Source: Nostoc sp. UHCC 0302 (GTDB taxonomy: Bacteria; Cyanobacteriota; Cyanobacteriia; Cyanobacteriales; Nostocaceae). Taken from it: a stretch of DNA of 64,000 bases. Below are positions 54,054 through 63,501 of this stretch, one piece after another (position 1 is the stretch's first letter; every line of letters starts with the position of its first letter). The translations under genes and the position numbers were made by a program. The stretch covers positions 4,124,501-4,188,500 of the forward strand of contig NZ_CP151099.1 in assembly GCF_038096175.1 (NCBI RefSeq). Reading direction: 5' to 3'. The notes below the pieces were generated by a model. The model did no database searches, was not told the origin of the DNA, and saw nothing but the letters and a program-made list of their open reading frames with translations.

Positions 54054-55037
54054 ATGAACTCTGCCAAAACGAGTGAAAAGTCCGATCGCGATTTAATGAA
54101 CGACCCGCAGGCAAAGCGCGAGGCAGAAAGAGCGCAAGCAAACAGAGACGAACTGAAAGAGCGTATTGCCCAGGCTATTCATCATGATGGGACGATTGAG
54201 CCGCTCAAAGGTTTGCACTTCAACCGCTCCTCCTCGCCTTCGGAATGCATTCATAGTGTCTCTATCCCTGCGTTTTGTGCGATCGCTCAGGGCAGCAAAG
54301 AAGTTCTTTTAGGTAGCGATCGCTATCAGTACGACCCGATGCATTATCTGCTTGCTACGGTCGAACTGCCAATTGTCAGCCAAATTCTGGAAGCGTCCAA
54401 GGCGCAACCGTACCTTAGCCTTCGTCTCGATCTAGACCCCACGCTCGTTGGTTCAGTGATGGTCGAGGCAGGGCATCCCTCATCGCGCAGCCGTGCTGAT
54501 GTGAAAGCGATTGATGTAAGTCCGTTGAATGCAAATCTGTTGGACGCTGTGGTGCGGCTCGTCAGGCTTTTAGATTCCCCTGCTGAAGCTCATGTTCTTG
54601 CACCACTGATTAAGCGGGAAATCATTTACCGACTCCTGATGGGAGAGCAAGGTAATCGGCTCCGTCATATTGCAGTTCTGGGTGGCTACACCTACCACAT
54701 CGCCAGAGCCGTCGAGCGACTTCGTAAAGACTTTAACGAGCCGATCAAGATTGAAAGCATCGCACAAGAGCTGGGAATGAGTGTTTCGGGCTTTCACCAT
54801 CACTTCAAGTCTGTCACTGCCATGAGTCCCTTGCAGTACCAAAAGCAACTGCGGCTCCAGGAGGCTCGCCGTCTGATGCTGGGGGAAAAGCTTGATGCTA
54901 CCAGTGCTGCCTACCGCGTGGGTTATGACGATGCCTCGCATTTTAACCGGGAGTACAAGCGGCTTTTTGGTGCGCCACCGATGCGCGATGTGGAGCGGCT
55001 GCGAGAAGCTGCTAGGGAGACTGCTAGTTCAATATGA
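54054..55037 (+). CDS. AraC-family transcription regulator
   Basis: The product (327 aa) has an AraC_N-type sensor domain (about 60-215: HSVSIPAFCAIAQGSKEVLLG, a PF06719-like start) and a two-part helix-turn-helix at the C-terminus: IKIESIAQELGMSVSGFHHHFK and SAAYRVGYDDASHFNREYKRLFG. Such regulators often control adjacent AKR/SDR genes and respond to small organic compounds. The ATG at 54054 is preferred to a TTG 24 bp upstream; MNDPQAK (54096) is a further option. Its 3' end overlaps the convergent FAD gene by 9 bp. Confidence 0.88.
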   Translation: MNSAKTSEKSDRDLMNDPQAKREAERAQANRDELKERIAQAIHHDGTIEPLKGLHFNRSSSPSECIHSVSIPAFCAIAQGSKEVLLGSDRYQYDPMHYLLATVELPIVSQILEASKAQPYLSLRLDLDPTLVGSVMVEAGHPSSRSRADVKAIDVSPLNANLLDAVVRLVRLLDSPAEAHVLAPLIKREIIYRLLMGEQGNRLRHIAVLGGYTYHIARAVERLRKDFNEPIKIESIAQELGMSVSGFHHHFKSVTAMSPLQYQKQLRLQEARRLMLGEKLDATSAAYRVGYDDASHFNREYKRLFGAPPMRDVERLREAARETASSI

Positions 55038-56126
55038 TCTCCCATTCGGGTAGATCCAAAAGGGAGGACTAGGCAGCTGAGCATAAAGCTTACTTAGGTT
55101 TTTCACATCGTGTTGAAACCAGTTATGAATCCATAGACAGTACTGGTCAATCGCTTGTTGCTCGGTTAGATTACCTAAGAGTTCCGATGCGATCGCATGG
55201 CTAACCCAAATTCCAGACATGATTGCTTTGAGAACACCATGACTTGATGTCGGGTCAAGTATCATTGCTGCATCCCCAATGATAAAGTAACCACATCCAG
55301 CCGGTTGAGAAACGATACGCCAGCTAACATTAGCTGCCCGCATTTGTTGGTAAATCTTTAATCCTTGGAATTCATTAGGCAGCCAATCTTTTGGGATTTT
55401 CTCTTCTACAAACGATAAGCGCGTCCATTGATAAAGTTGCGTAGGCTTAGCCCGCACTTCTCTACGAGACGCTGCGCGAACTTTAGCAGTCCACGTCCAA
55501 CCAGAGGAATCAGCGGCGATCGCTGGAGCATGATCTCGCGCTGGGCATTCTCCTGTAACATAACCATAATAGGCAATCAGACGCGGCGAGTGATATTGGA
55601 TTTGTAACCCTAATTTTTGAGCTAGCCAATGATGATCTCCAGCAGCATCAATGATTTTAGCTGCTAGAAAAGTTCCCTGGGATGTCTCAACGCCAATTAC
55701 TCTGCACCCATCCATAACTAAGCGGGAAGCGTGGCAAGGTTGTATAACCTTAACACCAATATCTCTTGCCCGATTAAGCAAAATTGCATCAAAATCGGCT
55801 CTCCAAGCTTGAAATCCAAGCCATGCTCCCGAATCATCTTCGCCAAAGGGGACAAACTCGTTTCCAGCTGACCACTGCACCCAGTTTCCTTGGTGACGCA
55901 GAAAGCTAGCTGCTAACACTGGCTCAAGTACCCCTAACTGCTTAAGTAGTGGTTCCACACCAGGGTGTAATGTTTCACCAGGATGTGTACGAGGAAATGG
56001 CTTGGACTCAATTAGGACGACTTGTAAGCCTAATTGGGCGCACCCAATAGCAGCAGCACAACCAGCCGGGCCACCTCCAACTACAAGCACATCAAAATTA
56101 GACACGTCTTCTAGACCAGTTTCCAT
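55029..56126 (-). CDS. FAD-dependent oxidoreductase, LodB/tryptophan-halogenase-like
   Basis: The 365-residue flavoprotein has VLVVGGGPAGCAAA (17-22 as GxGxxG) and the second FAD motif YFIIGDAAMILDPTSSHGVLKAIMSG (residues 280-305; the core is GDAAMILDPTSSHG). PFPRTHPGETLHPGVEPLL in the first third is also seen in geranylgeranyl-reductase and halogenase relatives. In the LodA/LodB systems a flavoprotein of this type is needed to build the quinone cofactor of its partner. Its start lies within the last 29 bp of the upstream 737-residue gene, so the two are translated together. The halogenase KxxK-type lysine was not found by eye. Confidence 0.78.
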   Translation of the reverse strand: METGLEDVSNFDVLVVGGGPAGCAAAIGCAQLGLQVVLIESKPFPRTHPGETLHPGVEPLLKQLGVLEPVLAASFLRHQGNWVQWSAGNEFVPFGEDDSGAWLGFQAWRADFDAILLNRARDIGVKVIQPCHASRLVMDGCRVIGVETSQGTFLAAKIIDAAGDHHWLAQKLGLQIQYHSPRLIAYYGYVTGECPARDHAPAIAADSSGWTWTAKVRAASRREVRAKPTQLYQWTRLSFVEEKIPKDWLPNEFQGLKIYQQMRAANVSWRIVSQPAGCGYFIIGDAAMILDPTSSHGVLKAIMSGIWVSHAIASELLGNLTEQQAIDQYCLWIHNWFQHDVKNLSKLYAQLPSPPFWIYPNGRSY

Positions 56127-58311
56127 TACCGCGTTTCAACAGAATATTGACTGGTGTAACAAACAGCGTCACTGTTTCTTCGATTTCAACCAAGCGTTTT
56201 CGAGAATCTGCTGGGTCTAAAAATGAATTTCCATGACGATAAATCTCAAACCGATAGATATTTCCAGCCAGCCTAGTTTGCGTTTGAGTTTGTGCCTGTT
56301 GTAATTCTGAATTACTCGGTTGCACTAGTTGGAACGAAAACACGCTCCATTCTCCCCTAGCTTCAGGTCTGATCCTTAAGGCTTGGTAAACATTCGCCAT
56401 TGCCAACACTCTGGCTTCGTATTCACGCACATCAACCTTAGCTGTCAATGAGAGTGAGAATTTCTTCTGCAAAGAGTTCTCTACATAATCTGCATGGGCA
56501 AAATCTGCATACTCTATCAACTCTTTGCCATTCTTCGTGATGCGTCGAGGCCCAGGGATACCATCCCAGGGTAGGTCGCCAACCTGACCAATTTCTGCAT
56601 CTGTCAACGGGCTAACAGTAGGCCAAACAGGATTTGGCTGAAACGTTCGGGCTGCATCAGGAGCTACTGCTGGCCAAAATGTACTAAGTGCAGCACAAAG
56701 TTTGGAGTCTTCTGGAAAAGGACTACCTAAACCGTAGCTTGCTAGATGTTCCACTTCGTTGGTGCGATCAAAACTCACATCCCAACCAGGAGCAAACACG
56801 CCCGCCGCCGCATCTGGAAGATATACTTGTCGGATTGTTGGGGAACCATTCAATGGCATTTGTCGCACCGAACCCTGACGGGGTAATGAGACAATTGCAG
56901 TTACAGTTTTATCTTCTGGTCGAAAATCAACATCTTCTAATTGCAGATTGGGAGCAAAGCGATTGTCAGATAAAGTTTCTGGGGGAACTCGCCAGAGATT
57001 CTGTCTAAGTCTGCTAGGTACTGACTGCTCTGTCCATTCTAATAGCTCTCGTTGGTCGCAGTTGGGGAAAAAATCTGGTGCGGTTACCAGAGAATAGGCT
57101 GGTATGTTGCGAGGAATTGCTACTGCTAACTCTGGACATATTGCTTCAATCGAGCCATCGCCTGTAAAGTCCAGGTAGTGTTGAGCATCGTAGCCACCTG
57201 CTTTCACAACCGCTTCCACATCTTTTTGGTCGTTGAGATTTTCTTGTTGACCATCCGATGATATTTTATGGCGGGCATGAACATACTCTGGAGCGTGTCT
57301 TGCTCCTGTGGTTTCATCCACAGGAATGGCTAGGCTAGAAGATAGGGTTGGACTATTCGGTGGAACTTTAAAGGTGAGCAGTTTTCCTTGATAAGTAGCT
57401 GCTTCAATGAGACTTGGGTGAACAACTGGAACTAAAAGCCCTGTGCCAAAATCAGACGCTGTTGCGAATTCAGCAATGCCTTCTGTAAAAATAAATGGCG
57501 GGTTGCTAATGTCTGGCTCACCCCACCCTGTGTTTTGCAATACTAAATGAATCCGCCGCAGTTTTTGATTGACATGATGAGCATTCAAAGTTACTTGTAA
57601 GTCAAACCCACGAATGCATTCTGTACCGTTGAATAGCTTATGCAGAGGAACCCAGAATAGTCTGTTATTATCTCCATCCTGAAAACGTAACGGGCCAAAG
57701 CCATCTCGATTACCGCTGCGTTGAACTGCGATATATGCAGAATAACGTGCTGGTAAGACGCGAAAAGTTTCTTTTAAGTCACCTTCAACAGCAGGTAGAA
57801 ATCCGCGAAGTTTGTCACTATATAGCGGTTGAGCAGTTCCGACTCGCGCCACACCTGTACGAGAAAAACAGATGTCAGCGTGCTGGCGGTGGACAGTTTC
57901 CGAAGCAGGGCGATATTCTGAGGCGAATACAGCGATCGCTAACGGTTGTCTTTGAGCCAGAACTTGCAAATCTTGCAAAGAAGGAGGCTGCACTCCATAA
58001 ACATAATTTTCAATGATTTCGAGTTCTGCTAGTGTCGGATATGCACTCAAATTGCCGCTGATAACATTAGGTGAAGCCAAGGCATGAAACAGCAAACTCC
58101 GAGATGGATTTCTTGCTTCGATTGCTCGTTTTCCTTCAAAAGCAAAATCTTCAAACCCGGCAATCTGACGATTGATAGCAGGTAATTCCTTAGTTAATTC
58201 CTGCTGGAGGTTTGTTGCTGTGATGTCTACCCCTTGCTGGAGTAGCAAGTCTCGCCAGCCAACAGAGGCTAGGCGATCGCAAACCTGTTTAACCTCATCA
58301 ATGAGAGCCAT
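56098..58311 (-). CDS. Large uncharacterised protein (737 aa), candidate LodA-like quinone oxidase
   Basis: No signal peptide or membrane segment is seen. The N-terminal 130 residues are helical; from about 145 a beta-rich part begins with SRTGVARVGTAQPLYS. I recognise a possible link to LodA/GoxA-type CTQ oxidases near the C-terminus: SPFPEDSKLC places Asp535 four residues before Cys539, and TFWPAVAPDAAR follows, as in the D-x3-C ... WWPA-type pattern of that family. Trp563 and Trp582 are candidates for the cross-linked Trp. Other parts align poorly by eye, so the assignment is inference. The overlapping FAD gene fits the same idea. LodA-type enzymes oxidise amino-acid amines and release hydrogen peroxide. 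Confidence 0.55.
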   Translation of the reverse strand: MALIDEVKQVCDRLASVGWRDLLLQQGVDITATNLQQELTKELPAINRQIAGFEDFAFEGKRAIEARNPSRSLLFHALASPNVISGNLSAYPTLAELEIIENYVYGVQPPSLQDLQVLAQRQPLAIAVFASEYRPASETVHRQHADICFSRTGVARVGTAQPLYSDKLRGFLPAVEGDLKETFRVLPARYSAYIAVQRSGNRDGFGPLRFQDGDNNRLFWVPLHKLFNGTECIRGFDLQVTLNAHHVNQKLRRIHLVLQNTGWGEPDISNPPFIFTEGIAEFATASDFGTGLLVPVVHPSLIEAATYQGKLLTFKVPPNSPTLSSSLAIPVDETTGARHAPEYVHARHKISSDGQQENLNDQKDVEAVVKAGGYDAQHYLDFTGDGSIEAICPELAVAIPRNIPAYSLVTAPDFFPNCDQRELLEWTEQSVPSRLRQNLWRVPPETLSDNRFAPNLQLEDVDFRPEDKTVTAIVSLPRQGSVRQMPLNGSPTIRQVYLPDAAAGVFAPGWDVSFDRTNEVEHLASYGLGSPFPEDSKLCAALSTFWPAVAPDAARTFQPNPVWPTVSPLTDAEIGQVGDLPWDGIPGPRRITKNGKELIEYADFAHADYVENSLQKKFSLSLTAKVDVREYEARVLAMANVYQALRIRPEARGEWSVFSFQLVQPSNSELQQAQTQTQTRLAGNIYRFEIYRHGNSFLDPADSRKRLVEIEETVTLFVTPVNILLKRGNGNWSRRRV

Positions 58312-58996
58312 AACTTATATCCTCAATTTTACAGGTAAGCAAGATTAATAGTATTTTTCACTTATGACATTATCAGCCTCAAAAATCAGAGTACAATATA
58401 TTACTCCAACTGGATTAACAGTAGTTCTGCTAGGGAATTTTTTCGAGGCTAAGTCTCTAATAGTTCTGCGTTTGCCTTGAAGTAATAGTAACTAAAAAAA
58501 CTATTATTTGTCTGAAATCTAGCATTTTTTTAATTATAGTTAAGTCAGCCAAAACCTGATAGTACCCTCTAGGGTAGTTTATTACAGAAAAACTCAGTTT
58601 TTGTTTTAACTATATTTAGTACACTTATACTTTTCTCAAAGTTTTATCTACAAAATTTTCAATATACAATTCTTATTAATACTTAAGTATATTGTGCAAT
58701 TTTGTAATACGCTGTTGCTCATTTACGTGCAGAATTTAATAGATTACAAATTCTTAACCTAATTTTTGCTTAACTGTCCTTGCATTTTAATCGAAAACTA
58801 TTAGATTTATTTATAAATATTTACCAAGAAAATAGAAAATCGGATAATCTAATCTGGTGAATTTAAAAGTAGTTAAATCCGTATATCTATAGTCAAGAGC
58901 GTAGAGGGTAATGCTTGAGTAAAGAGGAAGTTTCCGCCGACAAATAAACGAATGATCAAGCCATAAGTAAAAATAAAACAAGGATATTAGTATGAA
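58312..58996. other. AT-rich divergent intergenic region
   Basis: Nearly 700 bp hold no supported ORF. The sequence is very AT-rich in the centre and probably includes the promoter of the 737-residue gene at the left and of the amidohydrolase relic at the right. Confidence 0.5.
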
Positions 58997-59501
58997 ATGC
59001 TAGCTAAGAAAGTACTATAAGCTGTTAGTTTTTTTGTCTGTACTACGTTACTTGTCTTTTCCGGTCAGATAGTTATTGCTCAGAGTAACTATAATTTACG
59101 CACTCAAGATAAGCAAAAAGTAGAACTGATTGTACATAGCGATTTCGTCGTTACTATGAACGAGGCACAACCTGTCATCAAAAATGGTGCAGTCGCGATT
59201 AGGAACGGCAAAATTGTTGCAGTAGACACGAAAGAAAAGATTAGAGCATCTTACAAAGCTGACAAGATACTACCAGGTGAGGGTATGGTACTAATGCCGG
59301 GTCTTGTCAACGGTCACTCTCACTCGGCAATGGTTCTGTTTCGCAGTCTTGCAGATGACTCAAGATGTTGACACTGTAATTGTGAATGGGCAAGTTTTAA
59401 TGTATAAACGCGAGATGCTCACAGTTGATCCTGATAGGATTCGCGGTGAAGCTACCTCGATTGCAGAGAAAATCAAAGCTGAGTTCCGACCCTCCAATTA
59501 A
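58997..59501 (+). pseudogene. Amidohydrolase (TRZ/ATZ type) pseudogene
   Basis: From an ATG I read MLAKKVL, an in-frame TAA, then AVSFFVCTTLLVFSGQ as the rest of a signal peptide. HSDFVVTMNEAQPVIKNGAV follows, up to the metal site MPGLVNGHSHSAM and FRSLADD. The frame then shifts and jumps to the enzyme's C-terminus: QDVDTVIVNGQVLM and LTVDPDRIRGEA. Around 300 central residues of a normal ~450-residue enzyme are missing. It has one stop, one frameshift and one large deletion, so it is inactive. Homologues deaminate or dechlorinate triazines and related cyclic compounds. Confidence 0.85.
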
Positions 59502-59904
59502 GAAATTAAGACTCCCAGCAGTTTTGGATTACCGTAATTGTTTTGGCTTGTAGTTTGCGCTGTCTTCCCTAAAAGGCAAACTACAAGCCATAATTTATTT
59601 ATGTCCACCTACTTAATCTGTCGTTTGGTCATGGCCAGAACCTTACTAAACATCCAAATTTAAGCAAGCTATAGCGACAATTTAACGAGCGATCGCCAAT
59701 CTTAACACGCTGCTTTTACCATCACCTATATTTGTGAGAAAATGGTCAAATAAAATACAGTATTGCTGATTTCATACGTACTATCGATTATGCTATAGAA
59801 AATATAGAGCAAAAGACATCTAGATGATTAAAAGTTCTTAATTCATCTCCAGCTAACTGCCCTGAGATATTCGATTATGGTAGCGTCAGAGGATTTTGTA
59901 GAAG
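59502..59904. other. Intergenic region after the amidohydrolase relic
   Basis: Apart from the hairpin at 59544-59590, the sequence is AT-rich with one HIP1-like octamer. No gene is seen. Confidence 0.45.
59544..59590 (+). terminator. Hairpin TGGCTTGTAGTTTGC / GCAAACTACAAGCCA
   Basis: A perfect 15-bp stem with a 17-base loop is followed by TAATTTATTT. It lies 40 bp after the amidohydrolase relic and was probably its terminator. Confidence 0.8.
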
Positions 59905-60156
59905 ATGTCTCAACCAGATGCAATCAAATCTAATAAGTCTCCCATCTGTGACTTAGAGGCAACTACGGAATGGTTGTGTTTAGATTCGATTGCCTATATT
60001 GCAGAGTGTTTAGAAGCTTGTAACTGTGCGGATATGCTTACTGATCTCCGAGAAATCTTTCCTCGTCAAGCATTGAAAGTAGCAAGCGTGAAAGTCTGCC
60101 AATTGCAAAGACAGCGAATTAAAAAATGGTTAGAAGAACTTAATAGAGAGGTTTAG
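59905..60156 (+). CDS. Small hypothetical protein (83 aa)
   Basis: I do not recognise a named family. The product is helical with four Cys residues (PICDLEATTEWLCLDSIAYIAECLEACNCADML gives the conserved-looking core; note CLEACNC) and a basic C-terminal helix (LQRQRIKKWLEELNREV). No signal peptide is present. It lies about 100 bp before the RarA-like gene on the same strand and could be co-transcribed with it, though the gap has no clear promoter or terminator. Confidence 0.55.
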   Translation: MSQPDAIKSNKSPICDLEATTEWLCLDSIAYIAECLEACNCADMLTDLREIFPRQALKVASVKVCQLQRQRIKKWLEELNREV

Positions 60157-60260
60157 TTAATAAGTAAACCTACTTTAGAGTATTTAGTATTTAATAATCT
60201 ATTGCTGAAGTTGTTTGTTGTCATTACAAGTTACTAAGAATAATCGGCTAGTATTAAGTA

Positions 60261-62477
60261 ATGGACTTATTTGACCAGCATTTGACGAAAATAATTGAAA
60301 AAGAAGCGCCCCTTGCTGCTCGGATGCGCCCTCGAACATTAGATGAATTTGTAGGTCAAGACCATATCATCGCTCCAGGGCGGCTTTTGCGTCGTGCTAT
60401 TAGTTTGGATCAACTGTCTTCCCTAATTTTCTATGGCCCGCCAGGCACAGGTAAGACGACTCTAGCGCGGGTGATTGCACTCCACACTCGCGCTCATTTC
60501 ATTGCCATTAATGCTGTACTCTCAGGTGTTAAAGAAATTCGAGCGGCAATTGAAACTGCTCAACAACAGCGTAAGTTTCATAATCAACGAACTATGCTGT
60601 TTATTGATGAAGTTCATCGTTTTAATAAGTCCCAACAAGATGCGCTCTTGCCTTGGGTAGAGAATGGTACAGTTATTTTGATTGGTGCAACCACAGAAAA
60701 TCCCTATTTTGAAGTTAATAAAGCACTTGTCAGTCGTTCGCGGATTTTTCAACTTAAGCAATTAAATGAGCAAGATTTATACAAAATTGTTCAGCAAACA
60801 CTAACTGACTCGGAACGAGGTTACGGTCAGCTGAAAGTCAAAATTGATGATGAAGCTTTAAATCATCTGGTTAATATTGCTAATGGTGATGCTCGTTCAT
60901 TACTGAACGCCCTAGAATTAGCAGTGGAAACAACGCCAGCCGATGCTCAAGGAGTCATTCAAATCACTCTAGCAGTGGCCGAAGAATCTATTCAACAACG
61001 TGCGGTTTTATACGATAAAGAAGGTGATGCCCACTTTGATACTATCAGTGCATTCATCAAAAGCTTACGAGGTTCTGACCCAGATGCAGCCTTGTACTGG
61101 CTAGCAAAAATGGTTTATGCCGGTGAAGACCCACGCTTTATTTTGCGGCGAATGTTAATTCTGGCTAGCGAGGATGTGGGACTAGCTGACAATAATGCTG
61201 TTGTAGTTGTTAATGCTTGTAATGAAGCCTTTGACCGTGTAGGGATGCCAGAAGGACGTTATCACCTAGCCCAAGCTACACTTTATTTGGCAACTGCACC
61301 TAAATCCAATAGCATTATGGGTTTTTTCGATGCTTTAGCTGCGGTTGAGCAGGAGAAGGAAGCAGAAGTTCCCACGCACTTGAAAGATGCCAATCGTGAC
61401 AAAAAAGGTTTTGGACATGGCGCTGGATACCTTTATCCTCATGCTTATCGTGACCACTGGGTAGCGCAGCAATATTTACCAGCCAGCCTGCAAGGACAAG
61501 TGTTTTATCAACCATCAACGCAGGGTAGAGAACAAGAAATTAGTACACAGGTGTCACGTCGCCGCGAAGCTCAACTTGCTGCTTTAGTAGAAGGTATGGG
61601 CGTTGCTCCCTTGGAAATACTCACTTATGGAACCACTGACCGAGCTGCTGAACGCTGGTTGCAACGCACACTTTCTCAGGTAAGTACACAGTTAGCAACA
61701 GTACGCGATCGCATTTTCAGTTTAGCCCAGCCACAACGTCATAACTTAGTACTGGATCTGAATGCCGGAACTGGTTTACTTACCTGGGAAGCAGTCCGAC
61801 AAGTTCCGGAAGGTGGTGTTTATGCCTGTGTCCGCACTAGCACTGACGCCAATGCTTTACGCGAACAAGCAGCAGCACTTCCAGAGCCAACGCGTCCAAT
61901 AATTTTAACTGCATCAATTACTGAACTACCTGTGCTGTTAGCTTCTCAAGCAGCAGATGTACAATTTGACTTGATTATTGGACGCAATGTCCTACTATCT
62001 GAACCTGATAAAGCGATCGCTGCTCAAATTTTAGCTAAATTGATGCCACGTTTAGGAAAGCTTGTATTAGCAGAGACAGTGCCACGTCATACCCAAAGAT
62101 TTTATCGCTTGCTGGAAGAGCAAAAGCTAGATGCTCAATTATATGAGCGATTAGTCGTAGCGGAAGAAGCTATTTATGCAGATCAATCAGACCCAATGAT
62201 TAACTGGGATGTTAACGATTTGCGTAACGCTCTTGCCTCCGCAGAACTGACAGTAGAAGTGGTTATTGAACGGAATTTGACGCCAATGCATATATCTTCT
62301 TCCTTTCTCAGCCGTTTGTTTACTGCTAATACTAATCGACCAAGTTATGCAGATCGTCTTGCTCAAAATCTGACACAAGAAGAAATACACACACTCCAAG
62401 ATTTATTTACTCGCTACTTCCTCAATCAATCCGTTAGCTGGGAAAGCACTGTGGCATTTTTAAAGATAAGTAGATGA
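60261..62477 (+). CDS. RarA/MgsA-type AAA ATPase fused to a methyltransferase-like domain (738 aa)
   Basis: Residues 1 to about 430 are a full replication-associated recombination protein A: Walker A GPPGTGKTT at 59-67, Walker B LFIDEVHRF at about 113-121, sensor GATTENPYFEVN, and the C-terminal MgsA domain ending GYLYPHAYRDHWV. Residues about 495-730 resemble a SAM-dependent methyltransferase: NLVLDLNAGTGLLTWEAV for motif I, LIIGRNVLLSEP and LAKLMPRLGKLVLAE. RarA acts at stalled replication forks. The fusion is not present in E. coli RarA (about 447 aa). I recall it from other cyanobacteria. The methylation target is unknown. Confidence 0.88.
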   Translation: MDLFDQHLTKIIEKEAPLAARMRPRTLDEFVGQDHIIAPGRLLRRAISLDQLSSLIFYGPPGTGKTTLARVIALHTRAHFIAINAVLSGVKEIRAAIETAQQQRKFHNQRTMLFIDEVHRFNKSQQDALLPWVENGTVILIGATTENPYFEVNKALVSRSRIFQLKQLNEQDLYKIVQQTLTDSERGYGQLKVKIDDEALNHLVNIANGDARSLLNALELAVETTPADAQGVIQITLAVAEESIQQRAVLYDKEGDAHFDTISAFIKSLRGSDPDAALYWLAKMVYAGEDPRFILRRMLILASEDVGLADNNAVVVVNACNEAFDRVGMPEGRYHLAQATLYLATAPKSNSIMGFFDALAAVEQEKEAEVPTHLKDANRDKKGFGHGAGYLYPHAYRDHWVAQQYLPASLQGQVFYQPSTQGREQEISTQVSRRREAQLAALVEGMGVAPLEILTYGTTDRAAERWLQRTLSQVSTQLATVRDRIFSLAQPQRHNLVLDLNAGTGLLTWEAVRQVPEGGVYACVRTSTDANALREQAAALPEPTRPIILTASITELPVLLASQAADVQFDLIIGRNVLLSEPDKAIAAQILAKLMPRLGKLVLAETVPRHTQRFYRLLEEQKLDAQLYERLVVAEEAIYADQSDPMINWDVNDLRNALASAELTVEVVIERNLTPMHISSSFLSRLFTANTNRPSYADRLAQNLTQEEIHTLQDLFTRYFLNQSVSWESTVAFLKISR

Positions 62478-62769
62478 AGTCTTGGTTTGCTTTTAAAAGA
62501 TATTCAAGGTAACGTTTAGCAATTGTAGATAGAAATTGCACAATTTCTCAGGATATAAATTGATTTGCCGACTGTGAACTTAAGGAAAAGATAGAAATTC
62601 ACATGAGGTTTTGCTTTTCATTAAGTAAATCTCCTAAACTCAAAAATATCTTGCACAATCAAATTACAAGTACTCGCTAATATTTCTCACTAATTGTCTT
62701 TGGTGTGGTTTGAGTGGTGTGTAACTCACAACTAAACTTGCTTAACTACTGACATTGCGAGGTGACAAT

Positions 62770-63318
62770 ATGGATGCCAATAAACTCCGGAATCTATATG
62801 CAGCAGGAGAACGGAATTTTAATGGAACAAATCTGCATCAGGTAAACTTAACCCATAGCGACTTGAGGGGTGCAAATTTGACTGAAGCCGACTTAAGTGG
62901 TGCAGACCTCAGTCAAGCTAACTTAAGTGGATGTAATCTGAGTCGAGCAAATCTCACTGATGCAGAACTTAATGGAGCTAATTTAAGTGGTGCAAACTTA
63001 AGTGAGGTCAATTTAATTGGCGCAGACCTGATTGAGGTTAACTTGGAAGCAACCAACCTGAGCCGTGCAGATTTACGTAGTGCAAATTTAGTTCTAGCAA
63101 ACCTGTTAGGTGCAAATCTCAGTGAGGCAGACATGAGTGGCGCAGATTTAAGAGATGCGAACCTCAACAATGCAAATTTGATTGGTAGCAACATCGACGA
63201 AGCAGAACTAGATGGTGCAGATTTAACAGGAGCAATTATCACTGAACAGGAGATAACTAGCAGAACTTTGCATATAGGTTTATCGCACAAATGGATAACT
63301 TGGGCTGGCAGTTGCTAA
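62770..63318 (+). CDS. Pentapeptide-repeat protein
   Basis: The 182-residue protein is almost wholly made of A(D/N)LXX five-residue repeats, about 24 in a row from residue ~20 to ~155 (GANLTEADLSGADLSQANLS and similar). These form a square right-handed beta helix. The tail TLHIGLSHKWITWAGSC is unrelated. Functions of cyanobacterial members are mostly unknown. I chose the ATG at 62770 because GAGGTG lies 6 bases before it; a TTG 15 bp upstream is less likely. Confidence 0.9.
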   Translation: MDANKLRNLYAAGERNFNGTNLHQVNLTHSDLRGANLTEADLSGADLSQANLSGCNLSRANLTDAELNGANLSGANLSEVNLIGADLIEVNLEATNLSRADLRSANLVLANLLGANLSEADMSGADLRDANLNNANLIGSNIDEAELDGADLTGAIITEQEITSRTLHIGLSHKWITWAGSC

Positions 63319-63359
63319 TTTTCTTAGATGGTGGTTCTTGTTTGAATACTATATGTATT

Positions 63360-63385
63360 AGGGGTACAACACCCGTTGTACCCCT
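63360..63385. terminator. Hairpin AGGGGTACAAC / GTTGTACCCCT
   Basis: A perfect 11-bp stem with a 4-base loop lies between two convergent genes about 40 bp after the pentapeptide gene stop. It lacks a strong T tract but could end transcription from either side. Confidence 0.7.
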
Positions 63386-63501
63386 ATAATAGTTTGTCGA
63401 TTTTGCTTTACAGCAATTTTCAACTTTATAGACTACTTGTGTGCAGGGAGTAATGTAGTTCAACTGATTGAAAAAGACTGCAAAACAATCATTATAAAGT
63501 C

